The notes under the pieces: generated by a model | What the model was told of the DNA's origin: nothing | The model's input: the letters and a program-made list of their open reading frames with translations, nothing else | The model's database searches: none | NCBI GenBank assembly: GCA_003513005.1 | Contig: DOTD01000031.1 | Span: 1-59,269 of the forward strand | Direction: 5' to 3' | Source: Desulfotomaculum sp. | GTDB lineage: Bacteria; Bacillota; Desulfotomaculia; Desulfotomaculales; Nap2-2B | Length of the DNA stretch: 59,269 nucleotides | Shown here: positions 49,438 through 57,529 of the stretch, one piece after another | Numbering within the stretch: position 1 is the first letter of the stretch | Layout: each line of letters begins with the position of its first letter | Position numbers and translations under genes: made by a program

Positions 49438-50553
49438 ATGGTTCCGGTTTACTTTACTGATTTAAGGGCCAGGCACAGTGAAAATCTTTTTGATAAACTT
49501 GCCAAACTATTTAAAAAGGCAGGGTTTGAGGAGTTGATTTCGAAAAAGGACCTGGTTGCCGTAAAGCTCCATTTCGGGGAGAAAGGCAACACGGGCTACC
49601 TCAATCCGCTTTTTGTCCGCAATATAGTTGATCAGGTTAAAAAACTGGGCGGAAAACCCTTTCTTACCGATACAAACACACTTTACGCGGGCAGCAGGGA
49701 AAATTCTATTGATCACCTGCAGACCGCAATCGAAAATGGATTTGCCTACGCGGTAACAGCCGCGTCCCTGATTATTGCCGACGGCCTGAACGGCAAGGAT
49801 TACATTAGCGTGCCGGTCAATCTGAAATACTTCAAAGAAGTAAAAATAGGTTCGGCTATTTACCATGCTGACGTTCTGCTCATGCTCAGCCATTTCAAAG
49901 GCCATATGCTGTGCGGTTTTGGCGGTGTTTTAAAAAACCTGGGGATGGGCTGCGGTTCACGGGCAGGAAAACTGGCCATGCATTCCGATATTTCACCGCT
50001 GGTAAGGAGCGAAAGATGCACCGGCTGCGGCCAGTGCGCTTCCTGGTGCCCGGGAGAGGCGATTACCCTGAAAGATTCGAAAGAAAACAAAAAAACGGCG
50101 GTTATAGACAAAAAGAAATGTATAGGCTGCGGGGAATGTATCATAACCTGCCGGTCGCGGGCGATTGACGTCAACTGGAAAACAGAGCCCAGTGTGATTC
50201 AGGAAAAGATCGTCGAATACGCAGCCGGGGCGCTGAAAAACAAGCAGGGCAAGGCCGGGTTCATCAACTTCGTGATTAATGTTACCCCGGACTGCGATTG
50301 TACAAGCTGGACGGATGCGTCAATAGTCCGGGACATAGGCATCCTGGCTTCAACAGATCCGGTGGCCCTGGACACGGCCTGTGTCGATTTGGTCAACCAG
50401 GAAAAAGCCCTGCCCGGTTCGGTTCTTGGCGGAAAGGAAGATGTCCGGGATAAGTTCCGCGCCGTTTACCCGGAGATCAATTGGCAGTACCAGCTGGATT
50501 ACGCTGAATGGATTGGGCTGGGAACAAGGAATTACGAACTGGTCAGAATTTAA
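49438..50553 (+). CDS. DUF362 protein with two 4Fe-4S clusters
   Basis: A 371-residue soluble protein. The DUF362 core (VPVYFTDLRARHSEN, LVAVKLHFGEKGNTGYL, LMLSHFKGHMLCGFGGVLKN) is interrupted near 190-245 by two ferredoxin motifs, CTGCGQCASWCPGEAI and CIGCGECIITCRSRAI. DUF362 ferredoxin proteins are common in anaerobes; the activity is unknown, possibly electron transfer to an unidentified substrate. GGGAGG lies 15 nt upstream, somewhat far, so the start might differ slightly. Confidence 0.88.
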   Translation: MVPVYFTDLRARHSENLFDKLAKLFKKAGFEELISKKDLVAVKLHFGEKGNTGYLNPLFVRNIVDQVKKLGGKPFLTDTNTLYAGSRENSIDHLQTAIENGFAYAVTAASLIIADGLNGKDYISVPVNLKYFKEVKIGSAIYHADVLLMLSHFKGHMLCGFGGVLKNLGMGCGSRAGKLAMHSDISPLVRSERCTGCGQCASWCPGEAITLKDSKENKKTAVIDKKKCIGCGECIITCRSRAIDVNWKTEPSVIQEKIVEYAAGALKNKQGKAGFINFVINVTPDCDCTSWTDASIVRDIGILASTDPVALDTACVDLVNQEKALPGSVLGGKEDVRDKFRAVYPEINWQYQLDYAEWIGLGTRNYELVRI

Positions 50554-50566
50554 CAGGTGATCCCAT

Positions 50567-51463
50567 TTGGAAATATTAATCGAAAACTTTCTGAACTACC
50601 TTTTAATCGAAAGAGGCTTGTCGGAGAATACGCTTGTTTCTTACCGCTTCGACCTGCAGCTTTTTGATCTTTTCTGCAAAAAACACAATCGTGACCCGCT
50701 GGGGGAAAATAACCGCCAGGCGGTGATTCATTACCTCCTGGGGCAAAAAAAATTGGGACTGGCGCATGCTACCATTTCACGACGGCTTTCTGCACTGAGG
50801 AGGTTTTACCGTTTTCTGTTAACCGAAAACCTGCTTTTGACCGATCCGACGGCAAACCTTGAATCAACCGGTTCTCCCCAGCGGCTGCCCCGTTTTCTGA
50901 CCAATGCGGAAGTGGATACGCTGCTCGCCCAGCCACGTGGCGTTAAGCCTGTCGGCGTAAGGGACAAGGCCATGCTCGAGCTTCTTTATGCCACGGGGAT
51001 CCGGGTCTCGGAGCTGGTTTCCCTGGACATGGACAGAGTAAATTTAACCCATCGCTTTATTATTTGTTTCGGAAAGGGCGCCCGCGAAAGGATGGTACCC
51101 TTCGGGAGCGCCGCCCATCAAAGTCTTACCGAATATCTTTACGGGAGCAGGTCAAAACTGGCCAGGGGAAAGCTGACCTCAGCTTTTTTCCTTAACGGAC
51201 GGGGAGACAGGATGACAAGGCAGGGCTTCTGGAAAATTATCAAAAAGTATGCCAGGCAGGGCAGCATAAACAAGGAAGTCACACCGCACACCCTGCGCCA
51301 TTCATTTGCCACCCACCTGCTGGAAAACGGGGCGGATTTGAGATCGGTGCAGGAACTCCTCGGACATGCGGATATCAGCACCACCCAGATCTATACCCAT
51401 GTGACCAGGGCAAGATTAAAAGAAATTTATGACAGGGTTCATCCCAGGGCGTACTATGAATAA
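50567..51463 (+). CDS. xerD: XerD-type tyrosine recombinase
   Basis: A 298-residue site-specific recombinase with a TTG start. The N-terminal SAM-like domain (FLNYLLIERGLSENTLVSYR) is followed by the catalytic domain with Arg in LLYATGIRVSELVSL, HTLRHSFATHLLENGADLRS and the Tyr in STTQIYTHVTRARLKEIY. It resolves chromosome dimers with XerC. The length and the YDRVHPRAYYE end fit XerD. It is 13 nt after the DUF362 gene and ahead of deoB, a usual clostridial order; it is a housekeeping gene, not phage. Confidence 0.92.
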   Translation: MEILIENFLNYLLIERGLSENTLVSYRFDLQLFDLFCKKHNRDPLGENNRQAVIHYLLGQKKLGLAHATISRRLSALRRFYRFLLTENLLLTDPTANLESTGSPQRLPRFLTNAEVDTLLAQPRGVKPVGVRDKAMLELLYATGIRVSELVSLDMDRVNLTHRFIICFGKGARERMVPFGSAAHQSLTEYLYGSRSKLARGKLTSAFFLNGRGDRMTRQGFWKIIKKYARQGSINKEVTPHTLRHSFATHLLENGADLRSVQELLGHADISTTQIYTHVTRARLKEIYDRVHPRAYYE

Positions 51464-51487
51464 ACCAGCTTTTAGGAGGCGGACTCT

Positions 51488-52681
51488 ATGGCAGAAAAAA
51501 TAAGCAGGGTGACTCTGGTTGTTTTAGACAGCGCCGGGGTGGGCGCCCTGCCTGACGCGGACAAATACGGCGACGAGGGAAGCAATACTTTCCTTCACTG
51601 CGCCAGGGAAGCGGGCGGCCTGTATCTGCCCAACCTGGCCAGGCTTGGCCTGGGCAATATACTAGACCTTCCCGGGATTCCTCCGGCTGCGCAGCCTGCA
51701 GGGGCTTTCGGCAAAATGGCTGAACTCTCGCCGGGAAAGGACACTACCACAGGGCACTGGGAAATTGCCGGGCTTATTCTGGACAAGCCTTTTCCCCTCT
51801 ACCCCGATGGGTTTCCTCCCGAAGTGATCAGCGCGTTTGAGGAGCGGATCGGGCGGCCGTCACTGGGCAACAAACCTGCTTCCGGAACTGTAATTATTGA
51901 GGAACTGGGCCCGGAGCACATGCATACGGGTTATCCTATAGTCTACACGTCGGCGGACAGCGTTTTTCAGATCGCCGCCCACGAAGAGATAATCCCGCTG
52001 GAAGAGTTATACCGGATGTGCGGCATTGCCAGGAAACTGCTTTGCGGTGAGCACGCCGTGGGCAGGGTTATCGCGCGGCCTTTCATCGGCCGGCCAGGAA
52101 GTTTTCACCGGACTGCAGGCCGCCATGACTACTCGCTGGCCCCTACCGGGCCTACTCTGCTGGATATGCTGGTCGAAAGGGGTCTGGCCGTTCTGGCGGT
52201 CGGCAAGATCGAGGATATCTTTGCCGGAAAGGGCATCACCAGGGCTGTGCATACGGTAAACAACATGGACGGGATTGACCAGACCATCAAGATGATGCAG
52301 GGGAGCGAGCGGGGCCTGATCTTCACAAACCTGGTCGACTTTGACATGGTTTACGGGCACCGTAATGATGTCCGCGGGTATGCGGACGCGCTCGAAGCTT
52401 TTGACAGGCGGCTTCCGGAAATCATCAGCAGCTTGCGGGATGACGAAGTTCTGATTATCACGGCTGACCACGGCTGCGACCCGACCACCCCGGGAACCGA
52501 CCATACACGTGAGTATGTTCCCCTGCTGGCAGCCGGGGCGCCTGTTCTGCCGGGGATTAGCCTGGGCACGAGGGAAACTTTTGCCGATCTTGCTGCTTCC
52601 GTCGCAGAAATGTTCGGATTCGGCATGCCTTCGGGCAGAAGCTTTGCAGGGCAGATCTTAAGAAGCGAGCATCAATCATGA
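51488..52681 (+). CDS. deoB: Phosphopentomutase
   Basis: A 397-residue metalloenzyme of the alkaline-phosphatase superfamily. It interconverts ribose-1- and ribose-5-phosphate (also deoxy forms) in nucleoside salvage. Motifs: VTLVVLDSAGVGALPDADKY at the start, SPGKDTTTGHWEIAG with the phospho-Thr, FTNLVDFDMVYGHRNDVRGY and IITADHGCDPTTPGTDHTRE. AGGAGG precedes the ATG. Pyrimidine-nucleoside phosphorylase follows, the next enzyme of the route, although a 475-bp gap with an inverted repeat separates them. Confidence 0.95.
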   Translation: MAEKISRVTLVVLDSAGVGALPDADKYGDEGSNTFLHCAREAGGLYLPNLARLGLGNILDLPGIPPAAQPAGAFGKMAELSPGKDTTTGHWEIAGLILDKPFPLYPDGFPPEVISAFEERIGRPSLGNKPASGTVIIEELGPEHMHTGYPIVYTSADSVFQIAAHEEIIPLEELYRMCGIARKLLCGEHAVGRVIARPFIGRPGSFHRTAGRHDYSLAPTGPTLLDMLVERGLAVLAVGKIEDIFAGKGITRAVHTVNNMDGIDQTIKMMQGSERGLIFTNLVDFDMVYGHRNDVRGYADALEAFDRRLPEIISSLRDDEVLIITADHGCDPTTPGTDHTREYVPLLAAGAPVLPGISLGTRETFADLAASVAEMFGFGMPSGRSFAGQILRSEHQS

Positions 52682-53157
52682 TTAATTCGTTTAAGCCGCC
52701 GTATTCAACGTTCGCTAAATGCTTCGTGCCGGCGCCGCCAATCGGCTTGCTTCGGACAGGGCCAGACGATGCTGCAAAGGCGGCAAGAAAGGCAACAGAT
52801 GAAGAAATATTTTTATATGGGACTACTTCTTACACTATTCTAGAAATAAATCTGTGTTAGGGAGGTCAACTGCCTACGTGCTCATGTTCGCCTCTTATGC
52901 TTGTACGAACTCGTTCACCCTCGGGCTCGGTCAAAACTCGGCGCTTAAGCGCCTCAAACACTTCCCTCGCTTATCCCCGGGTTCACTCGTTCTTTGAATG
53001 AAGGCTCAAAATCGCACTTAAGGCATTGACCTTCCTTTTTTGATGTGTTTTCATCTTTGTAGCTAGTGTCGCATCAGCGGAACATTGCAAAACCGCTCAC
53101 TTATGAATAACGGCGTCCTATTGCAAGATTATTTTCTGGACAGAAAGGCAGATACTT
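52682..53157. other. 475-bp gap between deoB and pdp with hairpin element
   Basis: The right part holds a 175-bp inverted repeat (52861-53035). The left part (about 52690-52800) is GC-rich with weaker self-complementarity (AAGCCGCC against GGCGGC). A 60-codon frame overlapping the deoB stop has low-complexity content and no family likeness; I do not treat it as a gene. Confidence 0.4.
52861..53035. repeat. 175-bp imperfect inverted repeat
   Basis: GGAGGTCAACTGCC (52861-52874) pairs with GGCATTGACCTTCC (53022-53035). The centre is the perfect palindrome GGCGCTTAAGCGCC (52940-52953), nearly exactly midway. Between them GAACTCGTTCACCCTCGGG pairs with CCCCGGGTTCACTCGTTC with gaps. The right end and the sequence after it recur at 38379-38415. 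This is consistent with an old MITE or a structured RNA. Confidence 0.6.
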
Positions 53158-54453
53158 ATGTATGACCTAATTGCAAAAAAACGCGACGGCCTGGAAATTT
53201 CGCCCGAAGAAATTGCCTATTTTGTCAGCGGTTACACAAAAGGTGATATTCCCGACTACCAGACGGCCGCTTTTTTAATGGCGGTATACTTTAAAGGGCT
53301 CAACTCCGGTGAAACTGCCGCTTTAACCCGCCTGATGGCTGAATCCGGGGAGAAAATAGACCTTTCGGGCATTCCGGGTTTAAAAGTGGACAAACACAGC
53401 ACCGGCGGGGTTGGGGACAAGACTACTCTTGTGTTGGCGCCGCTTGTTGCGGCGGCTGGCGTGTCGGTGGCAAAACTGTCCGGGCGCGGCCTGGGCTATA
53501 CCGGAGGGACTGTTGACAAGCTGGAGTCAATTCCGGGTTTTCAAACTGCCCTTGATAAAGATACTTTTGTCCGCCAGGTCAGGGATATCGGCGTAGCCGT
53601 TTCAGCACAGTCGGCCGGCATTGTCCCCGCCGACCGAAAGATCTACGCCTTGCGGAACGCAACAGCCACAGAAGGCTCTATTCCGCTGATCGCGTCCAGC
53701 ATCATGAGCAAGAAAATAGCCGTCGGGGCGGATGCGATTGTACTTGATGTCAAGGCCGGTAATGGGGCGCTCTTGCCTTTAAAAGAAGACACATACGAAC
53801 TGGCCAGGCTGATGGTCTCCATCGGGCGCGCGCTCGGCCGGACCACCACTGCCGTGATTACCGATATGAACCAGCCTCTGGGCTATGCCGTCGGCAACTC
53901 GCTGGAAGTGCGGGAGGCGATCCAGGCTCTCCAGGGCCAGGGGCCGCCGGATCTTGAAGAGCTCTGTCTTGCCCTGGGCGCCAGGATGATCGTTTTAGCG
54001 GGCAGGGCTGCCGGAGTTGAGGAAGCCGTACAAAAACTGTCCGTAATGCTAAAAGACGGCAGCGCTTTGTTAAAGTTTAAAGAATTAATCCGGGCACAGG
54101 GGGGAGATCCTGAAATTATTGATCATCCGGAAAAGCTTCCCGCCGCCTCAGTTCAGGAGAAAGTCCTGTCCGGCGGGGAAGGCTTTGTGCGGGGGATTGA
54201 GACGAAAGACATCGGCCGTGCGGCCGTGTTGCTGGGGGCTGGGAGGAGGACCCCCGGGAGTAAGATTGATCACGGAGCAGGAATTGTTCTGCATAAAAAA
54301 ATTGGTGAACCGGTCAGCCGGGGTGAAGCGCTGGCCACACTTTACTTAAACGAAAAGCACAGCGTTGAGGAAGCTCACTTTTTAGTCCATAATTCCTTCC
54401 AGATAGGGGAAAGACCTTCCCACAGCCCGCTACTGCTTGATGATTCCTTTTGA
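53158..54453 (+). CDS. pdp: Pyrimidine-nucleoside phosphorylase
   Basis: A 431-residue phosphorylase of the DeoA/Pdp type, cleaving thymidine, uridine or deoxyuridine with phosphate. The start MYDLIAKKRDGLEISPEEI, the signature KVDKHSTGGVGDKTTL, SGRGLGYTGGTVDKLESIPG and KIAVGADAIVLDVKAGNGAL are all family features. Pairing with deoB makes a nucleoside catabolic unit. Its last 79 bp overlap the 3' end of the convergent rsgI gene. Confidence 0.95.
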   Translation: MYDLIAKKRDGLEISPEEIAYFVSGYTKGDIPDYQTAAFLMAVYFKGLNSGETAALTRLMAESGEKIDLSGIPGLKVDKHSTGGVGDKTTLVLAPLVAAAGVSVAKLSGRGLGYTGGTVDKLESIPGFQTALDKDTFVRQVRDIGVAVSAQSAGIVPADRKIYALRNATATEGSIPLIASSIMSKKIAVGADAIVLDVKAGNGALLPLKEDTYELARLMVSIGRALGRTTTAVITDMNQPLGYAVGNSLEVREAIQALQGQGPPDLEELCLALGARMIVLAGRAAGVEEAVQKLSVMLKDGSALLKFKELIRAQGGDPEIIDHPEKLPAASVQEKVLSGGEGFVRGIETKDIGRAAVLLGAGRRTPGSKIDHGAGIVLHKKIGEPVSRGEALATLYLNEKHSVEEAHFLVHNSFQIGERPSHSPLLLDDSF

Positions 54454-55544
54454 TCCTTTGTTGACTCTTTCTGATGCTTATCTGATGTTGTCGTCTTTTT
54501 ATCTGATGTCGTCTTCTTATCTGATGACGTCTTCTTATCTGTTGATGATGTCTTGTCTGTTGATGATGTCTTCTTATCTGTTGATGACGCATTCTGATCT
54601 CCTTTGTTTACCGGGGCTGAATAAACTTTTTTAGTAACAGCCTTGTTCTTATTCGACTGCTCTAATAGCAGATTAACGTCAGGGTCAAGGTTTTTATTGT
54701 TCGCTATTTTTTTCTTTTCCGGATACTGTTGTTTTAATTTTTCAGCCGTTTGTTCTTGTAACGGCCTGGTGATCATAACAAGTTGTTTCCTGCCGTTGTT
54801 TGGCTCTGAGAAGGTCCTTGCCAGATTTAGCTCGTGCTTTGCTTCAATATCCGCCAGTTTTTGTTCCTGTATTTCCTGCAGGGTGATTATCTTTCCCTCT
54901 TCTTCAGCCGCCTCCAGCAGAATATACCTTCCCAGGGAGATTTTCTTTTCCCCGGCTTCCTGGTGGCTTTTCGAGTCTGTAGAGGAAGATATGATCGTGG
55001 CTTGAACTCCGTTTTGGCTTAAAACATGGTTGGCCAGCCCGGCTATTTCTTTGGCGGTGACTTTTTGCGCAACCCCGTCCTTTACGGGTGAAACCGCCAC
55101 CAGGATCTTTTCTTCAGGTGATGAAACCAGATATCCGTCTGTACGGGCCTGGTTTAAAATGGTTTTAACCGCCTGGTCAACCTGCTGGCCTTTTATGTTT
55201 ACCTTCTTCAGCATTTTTTCGGCATCCTTATCAAACGCTTTAACGCTGACTACTTTATTAAAACGGTTTAAGCCCATTTCCAGACTTGAATCAAAGTCCA
55301 GGGAAACGAAGGTGACCGCCTGGGCTATATTTATCTGGTAAAACAGGCAGCAGAAGGCGAGCAGACATATACTTGCGGCTGCAAGGAGAACCCGTTTGAA
55401 ACCGGCCGCCCTGGCAGGAAGAAAGATTTCCTCTCCGACCTGCGTCTTTCCGGAAGAGCGGACGTTTCTGAACATGCCGTCAGGGGTCAGGACAAAGCAA
55501 TCTTCATTTTCTCTTTTTAAAATCAATCCCTTTTGTCCGTTCAA
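54375..55544 (-). CDS. rsgI: Anti-sigma factor RsgI-type
   Basis: About 389 residues from a TTG at 55544, chosen because GGGAG lies 9 nt upstream and the resulting NGQKGLILKRENEDCFVLTP is the RsgI N-terminal domain; an ATG at 55622 would overlap sigI by 61 bp. One membrane helix follows (LLAAASICLLAFCCLF), then an extracytoplasmic domain with FDSSLEMGLNRFNKVVSVKA. The C-terminal 60 residues are a Ser/Thr/Lys/Asp repeat (SSTDKKTSSTDK and similar). RsgI holds SigI inactive until an outside signal. The tail overlaps pdp antisense. Confidence 0.9.
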   Translation of the reverse strand: MNGQKGLILKRENEDCFVLTPDGMFRNVRSSGKTQVGEEIFLPARAAGFKRVLLAAASICLLAFCCLFYQINIAQAVTFVSLDFDSSLEMGLNRFNKVVSVKAFDKDAEKMLKKVNIKGQQVDQAVKTILNQARTDGYLVSSPEEKILVAVSPVKDGVAQKVTAKEIAGLANHVLSQNGVQATIISSSTDSKSHQEAGEKKISLGRYILLEAAEEEGKIITLQEIQEQKLADIEAKHELNLARTFSEPNNGRKQLVMITRPLQEQTAEKLKQQYPEKKKIANNKNLDPDVNLLLEQSNKNKAVTKKVYSAPVNKGDQNASSTDKKTSSTDKTSSTDKKTSSDKKTTSDKKTTTSDKHQKESTKDQKESSSSSGLWEGLSPIWKELWTKK

Positions 55545-55561
55545 GGCGTTCTGAGCTCCCT

Positions 55562-56290
55562 TTATAATTTCAGATAGGAGAGGAGGTGGGTAAACTCCTC
55601 CGGATAACCGAAAATCAGGCATATGGCGGCAATATATTTCCTGTGCCTTTCCAGCGTCTTGCGCGGTATGCCGCAGGCCAGTTCGAGTTCTTTAAGCGGC
55701 AGTTTTGACGTTTCTACGAAATAGGCAAACATTTTTTTATCTTCAGCCAGCCTGGCGGCTACGCCGATGAACTGGCGGCAGGTCGGTTTATGTTTCGGTG
55801 TCGAACGGGCCAGTTCCTTCAGGTTAAGCCCGTGTTTTTTTAAAAGCGTTTCGTAATCTTTAATTTCATCCCTGCGCTCCCGGATAATCGTTTCTTCGTC
55901 CAGCGTCTCCTGGGCCAGGCGTTTTTCTTCGATAAGCCAGGAATCGTCCTCAAAGCTTACCTCTGTTAATTTTTTTTCTTTCCGGAAGTAATCAATCAGG
56001 CGGTGCTTGATCACCATCCTGGCAAATACAGGGAAGGGGACATTTTTTCCCTCCAAGTATTTATCAATTGCCTCATTGAAGGCAATCAGGGCTACGCTTA
56101 GCTCGTCATCCTGGCCCCAATGAAGCCGTTTGCGGCAAAACAGGCAGGCGACCTTATAGATAAATGTTCTGTTTGCTTCCAGTATTTCTTCCCGGGCCGC
56201 GTGATCACCTTCTTTAGCGGCAACAAGATATTCTTCTCCGAAAGCAATTTTGTTGATTACATTCAAACCAGGATCACCTGTCTGCAGCAA
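55562..56290 (-). CDS. sigI: RNA polymerase sigma factor SigI
   Basis: Up to 242 residues, with region 2 in YKVACLFCRKRLHWGQDDEL and FPVFARMVIKHRLIDYFRKE, and the SigI-type C-terminal domain with FAYFVETSKLP and GIPRKTLERHRKYIAAICLI. This matches SigI, which with RsgI forms a transmembrane signalling pair (heat or polysaccharide response in bacilli and clostridia). The TTG at 56290 has no clear ribosome-binding site; a TTG at 56266 lies 7 nt after AGGTGAT and may be the real start. Confidence 0.92.
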   Translation of the reverse strand: MLQTGDPGLNVINKIAFGEEYLVAAKEGDHAAREEILEANRTFIYKVACLFCRKRLHWGQDDELSVALIAFNEAIDKYLEGKNVPFPVFARMVIKHRLIDYFRKEKKLTEVSFEDDSWLIEEKRLAQETLDEETIIRERRDEIKDYETLLKKHGLNLKELARSTPKHKPTCRQFIGVAARLAEDKKMFAYFVETSKLPLKELELACGIPRKTLERHRKYIAAICLIFGYPEEFTHLLSYLKL

Positions 56291-56397
56291 GTTGTTTTAA
56301 TTGCTATTTCTCCGCCATAGTGCTTGTTCCTCCTGGTTAATAATTCTAGCTCTCTACAACATAATACGCCCGCCAAAATAATTTTCTGGGGGTAGCG

Positions 56398-56466
56398 GGG
56401 GTCAGGCTTGACTTATTGGGGGTAGCGGGGGTCAGGCTTGACTTATTGAAAAAATTGACTTATTTA
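56398..56466 (+). repeat. REP repeats (tandem pair)
   Basis: GGGGTCAGGCTTGACTTATT occurs at 56398-56417 and 56428-56447 in a 30-bp unit that includes GGGGGTAGCG. AATTGACTTATTTA follows at 56453-56466. It has the same order and orientation as the left flank of the RAYT gene 38 kb away. Confidence 0.85.
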
Positions 56467-56534
56467 AAACGATGATCAGTTTTGGGTGATAACATTATCC
56501 GCTGATTATCGACAGCCTTGATAGTCACATATAG

Positions 56535-56563
56535 CTCTCAATGCTTGTTATTTAATTCGACAA
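56535..56563 (+). promoter_or_regulatory. cyoE promoter with an 0A-box-like site
   Basis: TTGTTA (56535-56540) and TATAAT (56558-56563) are 17 nt apart. TTCGACAAA at 56546-56554 lies in the spacer and is a full match to the reverse of the Spo0A box TTTGTCGAA. Binding there would be expected to block transcription. Confidence 0.5.
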
Positions 56564-56620
56564 AGGTTATAATTATTAGCAACTATTTAGTTATTTTTAA
56601 AAGTCAGGTGCGGAATTTTC

Positions 56621-57529
56621 ATGGAAGTGACCATAAAGCGCAAGGAGCTTCGCCTGATGGTCCTTGCGAAGTCGGTCAGGGACTACATAGAAGTATCCAA
56701 GCCCAGATCGGTTTTTTTGCTTGTCTTTACTTCTATAGTTACAATGTTTATTGCCGCTAAAGGGATACACCTTCCTGCTCTTTTATGGCTGAAGGCGATC
56801 TTGTCGATTACGCTTGCCTGTTCAGGGGTTAACGCGATAAGCTGTTACGTGGACAGGGATCTTGACGCGGTGATGGAACGCACCAAGCGCAGGCCCATTC
56901 CCGACGGCCGGATATCTCCCGCCACCAAAGCCCTTTACTGGGGAACGGCGCACTTTTTGGCTGCCATGATCATTGCGTATTACATCAACCTGACCGCTTT
57001 AATCTGCATTATCCTGGGTATGGCCGGTTATGTCGGCCTGTACAGCCTCTGGCTGAAAAGAAAAACAGTCTGGAACATCATTCTTGGCGGGTTCAGCGGA
57101 GGCCTGCCGGCCCTGTTTGGCTGGGTCTGCGTGACGGGCAAAATTGATCAGATGTCTTTACTGATCGCTGTGCTGGTTGTCCTGTGGATTCCCAATCATA
57201 TCTGGAACCTGGCGATATATTTCAAGGATGACTACCGCTTTGTGAAGGTCCCCATGCTTCCGGCAGTGTACAGCATAAAAACCACCCTCACCTACATTCT
57301 GCTCACTGTCGTACTGATGATTGCCGTGTCAATGCTTATCTATGCATACGGCGGCTTTGGCTCCATCTATTTCTGGACCGCGTTGATCAGCGGCCTGGCC
57401 ATACTGGCGGGAAACCTGTATCTTTTTTTCTTTTACATGAACAAAAAGGCCTGGCTGCTTTACAAGCTTTCCAGCCCCTATCTCTTTCTGCTCTTCATGG
57501 CCATGCTCGTTGACCGGCTGGTTCGTTAA
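56621..57529 (+). CDS. cyoE: Heme O synthase-like protoheme farnesyltransferase (UbiA superfamily)
   Basis: A 302-residue membrane enzyme with about nine helices. Motifs: YIEVSKPRSVFLLVF at the start, the first Asp-rich motif NAISCYVDRDLDAVMERT, and the second region DDYRFVKVPMLPAVYS. These match CyoE/CtaB, which adds a farnesyl group to heme B. An internal ATG at 56657 preceded by AAGGAG is an alternative start. Its presence in a likely strict anaerobe without visible heme-copper oxidase genes is odd. It overlaps the convergent gene downstream by 4 nt. Confidence 0.85.
   Translation: MEVTIKRKELRLMVLAKSVRDYIEVSKPRSVFLLVFTSIVTMFIAAKGIHLPALLWLKAILSITLACSGVNAISCYVDRDLDAVMERTKRRPIPDGRISPATKALYWGTAHFLAAMIIAYYINLTALICIILGMAGYVGLYSLWLKRKTVWNIILGGFSGGLPALFGWVCVTGKIDQMSLLIAVLVVLWIPNHIWNLAIYFKDDYRFVKVPMLPAVYSIKTTLTYILLTVVLMIAVSMLIYAYGGFGSIYFWTALISGLAILAGNLYLFFFYMNKKAWLLYKLSSPYLFLLFMAMLVDRLVR

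Larger units (their letters stand above)
56291..56620. other. Intergenic region sigI-cyoE: mini-ORF, REP, promoter
   Basis: On the minus strand AGGAGG (near 56329-56334) precedes a five-codon frame, ATG GCG GAG AAA TAG, starting at 56318, upstream of sigI. The REP pair occupies 56398-56466 and the cyoE promoter 56535-56563. Nothing else was recognised. Confidence 0.5.

Noticed and set aside
50567..51463. Integrase of a prophage or island
   Set aside because: The sequence and gene order fit housekeeping XerD; there are no phage genes or attachment repeats around it.
52678..52860. A 60-codon frame overlapping the deoB stop
   Set aside because: The ATGA overlap looked like coupling, but the protein has no family likeness, and the DNA is GC-rich and partly self-complementary.
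54440..54600. Short repeated units suggesting a CRISPR array
   Set aside because: The units (cttatctgatg types) code the Ser/Thr/Asp/Lys repeat tail of RsgI on the minus strand; there are no spacers of even length and no cas genes.
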